Shown in pieces: positions 26,605-36,469 of a stretch of DNA of 64,000 nt. This stretch comes from Aquisalinus luteolus (GTDB taxonomy: Bacteria > Pseudomonadota > Alphaproteobacteria > Caulobacterales > Parvularculaceae). A model generated the notes under the pieces. It saw nothing but the letters and a program-made list of their open reading frames with translations. It was not told the origin of the DNA and made no database searches. The position numbers were made by a program, and so were the translations under genes. The stretch is taken from assembly GCF_009712425.2 (NCBI RefSeq), contig NZ_VCJR02000004.1, positions 101,144 through 165,143 on the forward strand, given 5' to 3'. Position 1 is the stretch's first letter, and every line of letters begins with the position of its first letter.

Positions 26605-27438
26605 TCAAGCCGCGACGCCGGTATCCCATTGCGGGGCCCAATCGGGGTCGATGATACGACCGTCCGGCTCGACGAGGGCAAAGATTTTCTTCATCTCCTC
26701 GTCCGTCAGCTCGAAATCGAAAATATCGAAATTCTCCTCGATATGCTCGCGGCTCGTCGCCTTGGGGATGGCGGCGACATTGGGCTGCTGGATCATCCAG
26801 CGCAGGACAACCTGTCCCGGTGCCTTGCCATGAGCCTCGGCGATATCCTTGACGACCTGATGTTTCAGGCTGTCGCCCCGGCCAAGAGGGCTGTAGGCGG
26901 TGAACAGCATATCGGCATTGCGCACCACATTCAGGATCGGGTCCTGGTCGAGTTCCGGGTGATATTCGGCCTGCAGGCAGGCAAGGTCCGGACAGGCGTC
27001 GAGCGCCTCCGTCAGCTGGCTGGCATTGTAGTTGGAAATACCGATCGCACGGGCCTTGCCGGCTTTCTTCACTTCAGCGAGTTCCTGCACCTGATCGGCG
27101 ATGGGACGGCTCGTCATCGGCCAGTGCAGCAGCAGGAGGTCGACATAATCGGTGCCGAGGTGATCGAGGCTCCTGTCTGCGGCGTCTGCGATGCGGGAAC
27201 GCTCGATATCATCATTCCAGATCTTCGTCGTCAGGAAGATGTCCTCGCGCGCTACGCCACCTTCTTTCAGGGCAAGGCCGACTTCTTTCTCGTTTTCATA
27301 AATCGCGGCTGTGTCGATATGGCGATAGCCGGTGTCGAGGGCGATCTTCACCGCGTCGATGGCGTCATCGCCCTTCAGTTTCCACGTGCCGAAGCCGAGA
27401 CGGGGGATGACGAGGTCGCCATGGGAAAAGTTTTTCAT
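26605..27438 (-). CDS. Aldo/keto reductase
   Basis: 277 residues, AKR superfamily, close to the 2,5-diketo-D-gluconate reductase group by eye. Catalytic tetrad: Asp42, Tyr47, Lys72 and His105. It reduces carbonyls with NADPH; the substrate cannot be told. CAGGAG lies nine bases before the ATG at 27438. It is divergent from the aminotransferase gene, with 187 bases between, and is followed by the dioxygenase-like gene. Confidence 0.9.
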   Translation of the reverse strand: MKNFSHGDLVIPRLGFGTWKLKGDDAIDAVKIALDTGYRHIDTAAIYENEKEVGLALKEGGVAREDIFLTTKIWNDDIERSRIADAADRSLDHLGTDYVDLLLLHWPMTSRPIADQVQELAEVKKAGKARAIGISNYNASQLTEALDACPDLACLQAEYHPELDQDPILNVVRNADMLFTAYSPLGRGDSLKHQVVKDIAEAHGKAPGQVVLRWMIQQPNVAAIPKATSREHIEENFDIFDFELTDEEMKKIFALVEPDGRIIDPDWAPQWDTGVAA

Positions 27439-27625
27439 CGCTGATACTCCTGAAAAGACTGATGGGCAGATTTTTCGTGTTCGATGGGATCAACACCTGG
27501 CCCCTGTAGACTGTTCCGCGCGTCGGCCCGGGCGCACAGTCTGTCGAGCCGGGCTTGTTCTTCCCATCGGCGGGGTCTAATCCTCAATCAAACGTCCGAA
27601 ACTCCAAAACTTCCGGGAGACATGC

Positions 27626-28945
27626 ATGAGCAATCATGGCCAGAACGAATTCCAGTCCAACGAAGTGCTTGTCGCGCGCCGCAACGATGCGTGCCCGAAA
27701 GGCCTGCCGTCCAAGTCCGGCATCTATGCCGAGCGGGCACAGGGCGCCGAGATCTGGGATGTCGAGGGCAACCGCTATATCGATTTCATTGCCGGGATCG
27801 GCGTCCTGAATGTCGGCCACCGGCACCCGAAGGTGCAGGAAGCGATCAAGGCGCAACTCGACAAGGTGGTGCACACCTGTTTCGGGGTTGCCCAGTATGA
27901 GAGCTATATCGAGCTGGCAGAGCGCCTGAACAAGCTGGTCGCCAATGGCCGTTCGACGCCCTACAAGACGATGTTCATGAACACCGGCTCGGAAGCGACC
28001 GAGCATGTGTGCAAGTTCGCCCGCCGCATTACCGGGCGTACCGGGCTGATCTCCTTTGAAGGCTCGTTCCATGGCCGCACGCTGCTGGCGACGGCCCTGA
28101 CCGGCAAGGCCGTGCCCTACAAGGTTGGTTTCGGGCCTCTGCCGGGCGATGTCTTCCACGCGCCATATCCGGACCCCTACAAGGGCATGTCGAGCGAGGG
28201 CGCGCTGAACTGCCTGAAACACATCATGCAGACGTCGATCAGGCCAGAAGACGTTGCCGCGATCATCATCGAGCCGGTGCAGGGCGAGGGCGGTTTCGTG
28301 CCCGCGCCGAAGGAGTTCCTGCAGGGCCTCAGGAAGCTGTGCGATGAACACGGCATCCTGTTCATCGCCGACGAAGTCCAGACCGGCTTTGCCCGGACCG
28401 GCAAGATGTTCGCAATCGAAAACTCGGGCGTCGAGCCGGATTTCCTCGTCTGCGCCAAGTCCATTGCGGGCGGCCTGCCGCTGTCGGCTGTCATTGGCAA
28501 GCAGGAGCTGTTCGACAAGATCGAGCCGGGTGGCATGGGCTCGACCTATGGCGGTAACCCGGTCGCCTGCGCCGCTGCGCTCGCCGTGCTTGACGTGATC
28601 GAGGAGGAGGGGCTGATTGCCCGGGCCGAGGAAATCGGCGCGAAACTCGAAGCGCGGTGGAAGGACATGCAGGCCGGCATCGCCAAGGGCCTGTTCGGCG
28701 ATGTGCGCCGGGTCGGGGCCATGGCGGCGGTCGAATGCGTCGTCGATGGCGACCCGAACCAGCCGAACGCCGAGATGGCTGCCGCGATCCAGGGCAAGTG
28801 CCGCGACAACGGCCTGATCTTCCTGACCGCGGGCAAGAAGGCTCAAGTGATCCGCACCCACGTACCGCTGGTGGCAAGTGACGAGCTGATCGACGAGGGC
28901 CTCGACATTTTCGAGAAATCCGTCCGTCAGGTTCTCGAGGGGTGA
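27626..28945 (+). CDS. gabT: Class III aminotransferase, probably 4-aminobutyrate aminotransferase
   Basis: 439 residues, full length. PLP fold type I: AADEVQTGFARTGKMFA-type Asp motif (FIADEVQTGFARTG) and the PLP Lys in CAKSIAGGLPLSAV. GSEATEHVCKFAR and EPVQGEGGF match GabT. It converts GABA and 2-oxoglutarate to succinate semialdehyde and glutamate. GGGAG lies about six bases before the start. The stop overlaps the GTG start of a FAA-type hydrolase. The related 5-aminovalerate or ornithine enzymes cannot be excluded, and no gabD is adjacent. Confidence 0.85.
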   Translation: MSNHGQNEFQSNEVLVARRNDACPKGLPSKSGIYAERAQGAEIWDVEGNRYIDFIAGIGVLNVGHRHPKVQEAIKAQLDKVVHTCFGVAQYESYIELAERLNKLVANGRSTPYKTMFMNTGSEATEHVCKFARRITGRTGLISFEGSFHGRTLLATALTGKAVPYKVGFGPLPGDVFHAPYPDPYKGMSSEGALNCLKHIMQTSIRPEDVAAIIIEPVQGEGGFVPAPKEFLQGLRKLCDEHGILFIADEVQTGFARTGKMFAIENSGVEPDFLVCAKSIAGGLPLSAVIGKQELFDKIEPGGMGSTYGGNPVACAAALAVLDVIEEEGLIARAEEIGAKLEARWKDMQAGIAKGLFGDVRRVGAMAAVECVVDGDPNQPNAEMAAAIQGKCRDNGLIFLTAGKKAQVIRTHVPLVASDELIDEGLDIFEKSVRQVLEG

Positions 28946-29592
28946 GCGACTTCATCTTCCCGCTGATGAAACAGCCAGCCGTGCCGGTGACCGGCGATGG
29001 GCTGTTCCCGGTGCGCCGGATATTCTGTGTCGGGAAGAATTACGCTGATCACCAGGCCGAGATGGGCGATGCGAAAGGCACGCCGCCCGTTTTCTTCACC
29101 AAGCCAGCCGATGCGGTCTGCCCGGGCGGTGACATTCCGTTTCCGCTGGCGACCGAGAATTTGCATTATGAAGCGGAACTGGTCGTCGCGTTGGGGGAGG
29201 ACCGTTCAGTCTATGGCTATGCTGTTGGCTGCGACCTGACACGGCGTGACCTGCAGGCGGTCGCCAAGAAAGCCGGTGCGCCATGGGACACGGCCAAGGC
29301 GTTCGACAACAGCGCGGTCATCGGGTCAGTCACGCCGGTTGCTGCGTGCGGTAATCTCAACGAGGCGGCGATCCGCCTGAGCGTGAATGGCGAAGCCCGG
29401 CAGGATGGGAGCCTGTCGCAGATGATCTGGTCGGTCGCGGAAATCATCGACAAACTTTCAGGTTACTTTGACCTGAAGCCCGGTGACCTGATCTATACCG
29501 GCACACCCGCGGGTGTCGGGCCGATCGGTGTTGGCGACGAAGTCTCCATCAGCATTGACGGGCTGGAGCCGGTGACCCTCAGGATGGTCTGA
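28942..29592 (+). CDS. Fumarylacetoacetate hydrolase family protein
   Basis: 216 residues, FAH C-terminal-type domain. RIFCVGKNYADH is the family's opening motif, HYEAELVVALG holds metal-binding Glu residues, and IYTGTPAGVGPIGVGDEVSISI the closing strand. Members include fumarylpyruvate hydrolases and oxaloacetate decarboxylases. It begins with GTG inside the aminotransferase stop (GTGA overlap), so translation is probably coupled, suggesting a joint amino-acid degradation route. Confidence 0.85.
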   Translation: MSDFIFPLMKQPAVPVTGDGLFPVRRIFCVGKNYADHQAEMGDAKGTPPVFFTKPADAVCPGGDIPFPLATENLHYEAELVVALGEDRSVYGYAVGCDLTRRDLQAVAKKAGAPWDTAKAFDNSAVIGSVTPVAACGNLNEAAIRLSVNGEARQDGSLSQMIWSVAEIIDKLSGYFDLKPGDLIYTGTPAGVGPIGVGDEVSISIDGLEPVTLRMV

Positions 29593-29738
29593 AGGCTGCC
29601 CCCGTGGTCCTGCAATGCCAGCATGGTTTTCACAAGCGGAATATTTTTGCGTAACGGGCTGGAAGTTCGTTCTCCGTCGTGGTGTGGTGTTTCACTTAAG
29701 CCTTGGGGGAGGCGCTGAAGACGACCCGAGGAGATGTC

Positions 29739-30200
29739 ATGAGCGAGACCAAACAGGAAATCTACGCACGCGTGTCGAAGGAAATCATCTCTGTGCTGGA
29801 AGATGAGACCGATGACATTGCCCGCATGGCGACGATCTCCTGCCTGCTGCATCAGGCCTTCGACAACCGTGTCTGGACCGGCTTCTACATAACCGATCAG
29901 CACAAGGACAAAGAGCTGGTCGTCGGGCCTTATCAGGGCACGCTCGGTTGTCTGCGCATTCCTTTCGACAAGGGCGTGTGCGGCGCGGCGGCCTCGACCC
30001 GCGAAACACAGGTCGTCGATGATGTGCATGACTTCCCCGGCCATATCGCCTGCGACAGCCGCTCTGTCAGCGAGATCGTGGTGCCGGTGCTGCGCGATGA
30101 TCGCGTCATCGCTGTTCTCGATATCGACTCGGACCTGCCTGCGCAGTTCGATGAAGTCGACCGCGACGCGCTGGAAGAACTGGTCGACGAGATTTTCTGA
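29739..30200 (+). CDS. msrC: Free methionine-(R)-sulfoxide reductase (GAF domain)
   Basis: 153 residues, one GAF domain. Cys71, Cys81 and Cys105 have exactly the spacing of the three redox cysteines of E. coli fRMsr (10 and 24 residues), within GPYQGTLGCLRIPF, KGVCGAAA and PGHIACDS. It reduces free Met-R-sulfoxide via thioredoxin in the cytoplasm. GAGGAG six bases upstream fixes the ATG at 29739. The gene for a small HEAGH membrane protein follows after 24 bases. Confidence 0.92.
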   Translation: MSETKQEIYARVSKEIISVLEDETDDIARMATISCLLHQAFDNRVWTGFYITDQHKDKELVVGPYQGTLGCLRIPFDKGVCGAAASTRETQVVDDVHDFPGHIACDSRSVSEIVVPVLRDDRVIAVLDIDSDLPAQFDEVDRDALEELVDEIF

Positions 30201-30224
30201 CAATCCTGTGGGGTGGGGTATTTC

Positions 30225-30773
30225 ATGACGCTCAAGGACATGCCGGTCTTCGTCATCATTATCATACTGACCTTTATTGTTCACGAGGCCGGGCACTGGC
30301 TGGTAGGGCAGTCGATGGGCTATGACATGTATCTCTCGATCAATCGCGTCGGGGCTGTCGGCGATACGCCATCGGCAATGGAGGCGATGTGGATCAAGGC
30401 TGGAGGGCCGCTGGTGACGCTGGCGCAGGGGATCATTGGCTTCGCGCTGGTCTGGGTGGCGCGCTCGCGATTAGCTTTCCTTGTCGTCTTTGCGGCCTTT
30501 TTCATGCGCCTGCTCGCGGCAGGCATCAGCTTCATCAACCCCAATGACGAAGCCGCCATCGGCGCGGCCTTGGGCCTGCCTGTCTGGTTGGTGCCGGGGC
30601 TGGCTGTCGCCTTCCTTTTCCTGCTGGCCGTGCTTGCAACGCGACGAATGCAGTTTGGCTGGCGCACATGGCTGCTGTGCTGGATCGTCGGCTCGATCGT
30701 CACGACGGGCATCGTTTTCGGGGATGATTATATCCCGTACTGGCACCCGGTCAGTGGCTGGACGATTGGCTAG
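30225..30773 (+). CDS. Membrane protein with an HEAGH zinc-peptidase-like motif
   Basis: 182 residues with five to six hydrophobic segments. HEAGHW lies in the first helix (residues about 20-25), as in site-2 protease (M50) zinc sites. The second metal ligand of M50 (LDG motif near the C-terminus) is not obvious, so peptidase activity is uncertain. A G-rich stretch precedes the ATG; a GTG four codons earlier is possible. It follows msrC closely and is convergent with the PH-domain gene. Confidence 0.7.
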   Translation: MTLKDMPVFVIIIILTFIVHEAGHWLVGQSMGYDMYLSINRVGAVGDTPSAMEAMWIKAGGPLVTLAQGIIGFALVWVARSRLAFLVVFAAFFMRLLAAGISFINPNDEAAIGAALGLPVWLVPGLAVAFLFLLAVLATRRMQFGWRTWLLCWIVGSIVTTGIVFGDDYIPYWHPVSGWTIG

Positions 30774-30776
30774 GGG

Positions 30777-31307
30777 TCAGTCCGCGTCGCCTGACAGCTC
30801 GTCACGCGAATAGCGGCGCAGGTTCGATTTGGCCGACTCGATGGTGCGGCGCAGGTCTATCGGGTTGTCGATCGCCGGCAGCTCGATGATGCCGACGCCG
30901 GTGCCGCGCAGGATCAGCGAGCCATAGCCGAACAGGCGCCCGAAAATCGACTGGCGCAGCTGGATTTCCTCGATCTTGTTGAGGCTGACTTCCTTTGTAT
31001 CGCGGGAGACGAGACCGGTCTTGTAGACGAAGCGATAGGTCGTCACGACGATCTCCGTTGTCCACAGCTCTACCATGTGAAACAGCAGGATGAGCGAGCC
31101 GAAAAAGGCAGCAACGAGGGCGGCGACATAGCCGATCATAAGGTCGGCAAAGCTCTTGCCTGTGATCGCCTGGCCAATGATGAAGATGATCAGGGGTGCC
31201 AGGCCGAGCAGGAAAAAGAAGACATTCCAGAAAGAATAGGTCCAGTTGAAATTGGCGCGCGTGATGATTTCCTCATCATCCGCCAGTGTCTTCGATACGT
31301 AACTCAT
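30777..31307 (-). CDS. Membrane-anchored bacterial PH-domain protein (YdbS-type)
   Basis: 176 residues. Two hydrophobic helices near residues 25-45 and 58-75, followed by a bPH_2 domain with the typical pattern VTTYRFVYKTGLVSRDTKEVSLNKIEEIQLRQSIFGRLFGYG. Function of the family is unknown; it often sits in membrane-stress contexts. The ATG at 31307 is preferred over an upstream one because homology starts at MSYVSKTLADDEEI. It ends four bases from the convergent HEAGH protein gene. Confidence 0.8.
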   Translation of the reverse strand: MSYVSKTLADDEEIITRANFNWTYSFWNVFFFLLGLAPLIIFIIGQAITGKSFADLMIGYVAALVAAFFGSLILLFHMVELWTTEIVVTTYRFVYKTGLVSRDTKEVSLNKIEEIQLRQSIFGRLFGYGSLILRGTGVGIIELPAIDNPIDLRRTIESAKSNLRRYSRDELSGDAD

Positions 31308-31566
31308 TGCCCGTTCCCCAACAGCTCTACCCTCATATAAGCAGTCTAGCGGCAATCACCAGAGCGGGGAAAGGGTATTTTGACTGCTGCCGCCAACGGG
31401 CACGAGGCGCCAAATGCCTGTTATATATCGATATTTATTTATAACATCACATTATCATAAAATTATCATCAATCCGAATATGGCCGTATGAATGATATTC
31501 AAATATAGATGCTTTCAAGTCGAATAAAACTGTAATCACAATATTGGTGAAACTCATCTTGCGCCC

Positions 31567-31861
31567 TTGATGGTTGTGTCTGTGGGGTGTATACAGGGTG
31601 CGGATGTGGGAGAGAGCATCCGCTCCAGACCAGGTATCATTGGCCACGGAACCAGACCCACGTTCCCTCCCTGCGATGAACCCTTGCCCAGGTTTCTGCG
31701 CAGGGACCCGGTCAATGGACTCGGGCCGATCGCCACAGGGGTTCTGATACGCCCCTTGTGGCAACTGACCCGCTCCAGGGCACCGTACCGTTTGCCCTGC
31801 GGTACGGTGCCTGCCCCTCTCTGAACTTCTGCCCCGGCCCGCAACAGCCGGGGTATTTTTT
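31567..31861 (+). ncRNA. Candidate structured non-coding RNA of about 300 nt
   Basis: A run of at least five consecutive hairpins ends in a Rho-independent-type terminator. The strongest is a perfect 12-base inverted repeat, GGCACCGTACCG (31779-31790) and its complement (31800-31811). AT-rich DNA upstream could hold a promoter. It was compared by eye with 6S, SRP, RNase P and tmRNA signatures and does not match any. The 5' end is a guess. Confidence 0.35.
31832..31861 (+). terminator. Rho-independent terminator of the candidate RNA
   Basis: CCCCGGC (31832-31838) and GCCGGGG (31847-31853) form a 7-base stem with an 8-base loop, followed by TATTTTTTTG. No protein gene ends upstream on this strand, so it must end some other transcript. 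Confidence 0.7.
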
Positions 31862-32393
31862 GTGGGGAGGGGAAGGCGGGTGCCGCCTTGCATGCACTTG
31901 GCGAGACTAAAACTGCACAAACAGCGCCGCCAGCCTGAGGGCTGCGAACGTAAAGCAAGAGGAAGGCCCGTGGAGAGTATTATCCAGAGCGTGTTTTAGC
32001 TTTGAGAGCGTTGAGCTTCGGAAAAGCTTTTCACTCTCCACGGCGGCAATCTGGTGCGCGGCCCTGAGGGAGCTCTCGCGCCTATCCGTCTGGACAGGAT
32101 GCCGATTCCTGTCACGGACGCCGACGCGCGCCCGCTCCTCCCTCTCTTGTGGAGAGGCGACAGGTATGCCTGCTGGATGGTGCTGCCCGCAGGTAAGGGC
32201 AGCGCCAACCCTGTTTCCGGTCCTCACCGGCCACAACGCGAACATAAACGGGCCTCCGGACGCGGGGATAAGTTTGTGGCCAGGTGGGTGATGGCGGGCT
32301 AGGCTGGCTACAGGGAAGAGGAGAGGCCAATGCTGTTTCACGCGAGGATAACGATTGGCGAACCGGAGTGATGTGTCACTGGAGGGAGGGCCA

Positions 32394-33134
32394 ATGATTC
32401 TCGATAATATCGTTCGCGCGCTGCGCACCCAGAACTGGCTCGCCGCTGGCATCGAGTTCATCATCGTCATCTGCGGCCTGGTAATCGGCCTGCAGATCAA
32501 TGCCTGGTACGAGAACCATCAGGCAGCCGAGCGCGAAGCGAGCTATCTATTGCAGCTGGACGGAGAACTGACGGCGATCGTCGAAGAACTGGACAGCGGC
32601 AGGGAGGCGGCGGACGCATATTTCGGCTGGATCATGCTGTTTTTCGACGGCGTGGAAAATGGCGATCCGGAAGAAGCGCAGAAAGGATCCTGGGGGCTCA
32701 ACGCGATCACCGAGGTGATTAGCGTAAACCTTGAGCCGGCAGCGTTGAGCGAGCTGATCAGCGCCGGGGAGCTGAGCCTGATCCGCAATCGCGAGCTGCG
32801 GGCCGCGCTGGCTTCGATACCCAATATGCAGAGGCGGTCTGACTCCGGCCTGGAGCAGATGGCGCTGGTGCTGTCGCCGATAGCCTCCGAGATTTCACTG
32901 CACTTCGAAACCCGGCTGGAGGACGTGGAGGATATATCCAAAAGGGAATACACCACCCGTACCGTGCAATTCGATTTCGAGGCCGTGGCGCAGAATGAGA
33001 CCCTGCTGCGGCGGATCAATTATGCCGCCTTGCAAAACCGGTTTCTGGCAGATCATTTGCGCCGCAATCAGGCAGATGTTGTGGAAATACGCGACCAGGT
33101 GCGCGCCGAGATAGAGCGCAGGGGGCTTGGGTGA
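32394..33134 (+). CDS. DUF6090-like single-span membrane protein
   Basis: 246 residues. The N-terminus MILDNIVRALRTQNWLAAG is followed by one membrane helix (EFIIVICGLVIGLQINAWY) and a long charged helical domain. This arrangement is recalled from small proteins annotated DUF6090, function unknown. The start at 32394 has GGAGGGAGGG just upstream. It stands alone between the repeat-rich stretch and a second repeat region. Confidence 0.7.
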   Translation: MILDNIVRALRTQNWLAAGIEFIIVICGLVIGLQINAWYENHQAAEREASYLLQLDGELTAIVEELDSGREAADAYFGWIMLFFDGVENGDPEEAQKGSWGLNAITEVISVNLEPAALSELISAGELSLIRNRELRAALASIPNMQRRSDSGLEQMALVLSPIASEISLHFETRLEDVEDISKREYTTRTVQFDFEAVAQNETLLRRINYAALQNRFLADHLRRNQADVVEIRDQVRAEIERRGLG

Positions 33135-33153
33135 GGGGGCGTAAGGGGGTGTT

Positions 33154-33238
33154 TTACCGGACAGGATTAGTCAAGGAGCGCAGCCCGGCTCCGCCGGCGC
33201 GCCTCCGGCGCGTCCTTGACAAATCCTGACCGGAAAAA
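33154..33238. repeat. Long imperfect palindrome with GC-rich core
   Basis: CAGGATTAGTCAAGGA (33162-33177) pairs with TCCTTGACAAATCCTG (33213-33228) with one mismatch. Pairing continues outward through CCGG and a T/A run, giving arms of nearly 27 bases. The 35-base core is itself self-complementary (CGCCGGCGCGCC type). The shape is that of a REP/MITE-like extragenic palindrome. Confidence 0.55.
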
Positions 33239-33252
33239 CGATTGCTCCCCAA

Positions 33253-33281
33253 GCCTGTAAGGCAGAACCTGCCTTACAGGC
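33253..33281. repeat. Perfect 13-base inverted repeat
   Basis: GCCTGTAAGGCAG and CTGCCTTACAGGC are separated by AAC. It has no T-run on either side. It lies 27 bases before the RDD-protein gene and could be an operator or a transcript hairpin. Confidence 0.55.
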
Positions 33282-33308
33282 ATTGGCTGAAAAGGGATTG
33301 AGAGCGGA

Positions 33309-33968
33309 ATGATCAGACCACCTCGTTGGATATTTTTCTTTGCGATCATGGGGTCACTTTTGGTGCTGCCATTGGCGCAACAGGAAACGCTTCTGCAATA
33401 TTCCAACCAAGGCGAAGACATTGATGTCGAAATCAATCTGAGCCTTTACGGCTTGTCTGCTGCGGGCTTCTTGCTTGCCTTCCTTATCGTTGCGCGACAA
33501 AGGAAGACTGGCGATGCTCGTCTATATCCCGTCTATATCTGGGAGCGGCTGGTAGCGACATTTTTGGATATGGCGGTGATAGGAATTATCCTCACCAATG
33601 TCGCCGGGTTCATCATGATTTGGATGGAAGCTCAGTACACACAAGAATTCAACTGGCGCTTTCAGCGCGATTTTACACGAGACACTGACTGGATCGGTAC
33701 TCTGGCTGTTCTCTCTGCATGGTTTGTCATTCCAGTATTCTATTACGTCCACAACCGAGTTCATGTTTCGACCCCAGGCCAGTATGTGGTCGGGTATCGA
33801 GTTGTGCCGACCGAAAATGAGGCTAAGCCGTTGCTACGGGCATTGCTGGCGATAGTGGGGCTCTTCGTATGGCCATTTTCCCTGTATGGTGCGGCGAAAG
33901 ACAAAGAGAAGCTGTTCTGGTGGGACAAGCTGAGCAATTCGAGGCCTGTTCGGACTTTGGTGGAATAA
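33309..33968 (+). CDS. RDD family membrane protein
   Basis: 219 residues with about five hydrophobic segments. The RDD signature appears in slightly altered form: ERLVATFLDMAVIGI (Arg then Asp) and STPGQYVVGYRVV. The role of RDD proteins is mostly unknown; some are implicated in ion transport. An A/G-rich stretch precedes the ATG. G+C is lower than in neighbours, and together with flanking palindromes this hints at later acquisition. Confidence 0.75.
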   Translation: MIRPPRWIFFFAIMGSLLVLPLAQQETLLQYSNQGEDIDVEINLSLYGLSAAGFLLAFLIVARQRKTGDARLYPVYIWERLVATFLDMAVIGIILTNVAGFIMIWMEAQYTQEFNWRFQRDFTRDTDWIGTLAVLSAWFVIPVFYYVHNRVHVSTPGQYVVGYRVVPTENEAKPLLRALLAIVGLFVWPFSLYGAAKDKEKLFWWDKLSNSRPVRTLVE

Positions 33969-34050
33969 GCCCTTCCCCATTGCCCCAGACCCTCGCACCC
34001 GCTAAACACGCCGATCATAATCACCTTATTCTGATCGGACGCGAGACACG

Positions 34051-35736
<1,686 letters not shown>

Positions 35737-35768
35737 GGTACTGATCGAAAAAAATAATGGCAGATAAA

Positions 35769-35797
35769 GAAAAGCCCGGGTAACTCCCGGGCTTTTC
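35769..35797. terminator. Bidirectional terminator between ettA and the EF-hand gene
   Basis: GAAAAGCCCGGG (35769-35780) and CCCGGGCTTTTC (35786-35797) form a perfect 12-base stem with a TAACT loop, and the A- and T-tracts serve both strands. It separates two convergent genes. Confidence 0.85.
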
Positions 35798-35824
35798 CAT
35801 GTGCAAGTATGTTGGCGCCAAATC

Positions 35825-36181
35825 CTACGTCGCCAGGGTCGAATCCAGGTTGATGCGGCTCGCCTTGCCCAGCTCGTCGCGGCTGAGATACCCGTCGCGA
35901 TTGCTGTCATAGTGGCGGAAAACGCCTTCATAGCCGTCATTGTTGCGGATGTTGATCGAGGTGACGTCGCCAAGTGCAGCATAGCGATCGACATAGCTGC
36001 TGTACTCGGTCAGGCTCAGCTGGCCGTCATCATCATTGTCGACTGTGTCGAACAGCCCGTTCGGATCGTAAACGTCAGGATCGACAGCGCGGGTGACAGA
36101 AGTCTGCGCCATGGCCGGCACGAGGCCCGCCATCAAGCCGCCAAGGGCTGTCGCCAGAATGATTGTCTTTAACTGTCTCAT
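35825..36181 (-). CDS. Exported EF-hand calcium-binding protein
   Basis: 118 residues. Signal peptide MRQLKTIILATALGGLMAGLVPAMAQT, then two EF-hand loops: DNDDDGQLSLTE and DSNRDGYLSRDE, each with the Dx(D/N)xDG pattern. It likely binds calcium in the periplasm. GGAGA seven bases upstream sets the ATG at 36181, which also matches the signal-peptide start. It is convergent with ettA. Confidence 0.85.
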   Translation of the reverse strand: MRQLKTIILATALGGLMAGLVPAMAQTSVTRAVDPDVYDPNGLFDTVDNDDDGQLSLTEYSSYVDRYAALGDVTSINIRNNDGYEGVFRHYDSNRDGYLSRDELGKASRINLDSTLAT

Positions 36182-36415
36182 GTTTATCTCCAGACACCGT
36201 GTCGTAATCAAACACCACTGCCCGACTGCGTGTTCCTAAATTGTGCGGAAAGCTCCCCGCCCGCTCGCGTATTCTCACCCTATATGTGACTGAACTATGG
36301 CATTGCAACATTCACGCCGGTTTTCGCCATCCGATGGCGGGATCGTGTGCGTGCACAACTTTCAGGCTAAGTGCGCAGGCGCGATCCTTGAGCATTTACG
36401 GGAAGTAGCTTGACC

Positions 36416-36435
36416 ATATAAAGATTTCTTTATAT
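36416..36435 (+). promoter_or_regulatory. Candidate operator of the ArsR-type methionine regulator
   Basis: ATATAAAGA (36416-36424) and TCTTTATAT (36427-36435) are perfect 9-base arms around TT, 34 bases before the regulator's start. Size, symmetry and AT-rich sequence resemble sites reported for SahR-type ArsR regulators that sense S-adenosylhomocysteine. Because the palindrome contains an in-frame ATG at 36434, the true translational start is likely downstream. Confidence 0.6.
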
Positions 36436-36469
36436 GTCTCGTGGCCAAAGCAGAATTGCAGAGATTTGC

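Larger units (their letters stand above)
31308..32393. other. 1.1 kb gene-free stretch rich in inverted repeats
   Basis: The part up to about 31560 is AT-rich. The rest is GC-rich and holds many hairpins: GCGGATG/CATCCGC (from 31598), TCCCTGCG/CGCAGGGA (from 31668), GCCACAGGGG pairing with CCCCTTGTGGC around 31740, a 12-base stem at 31779-31811 and a terminator at 31832. Further right, CGTGGAGAGT (31969-31978) pairs with ACTCTCCACG (32033-32042). Open frames on both strands lack ribosome-binding sites and known domains. Confidence 0.5.

Noticed and set aside
31447..31920. Open frame of 157 codons on the minus strand in the gene-free gap
   Set aside because: No ribosome-binding site, no domain, and it overlaps a series of hairpins and a terminator; better explained as non-coding.
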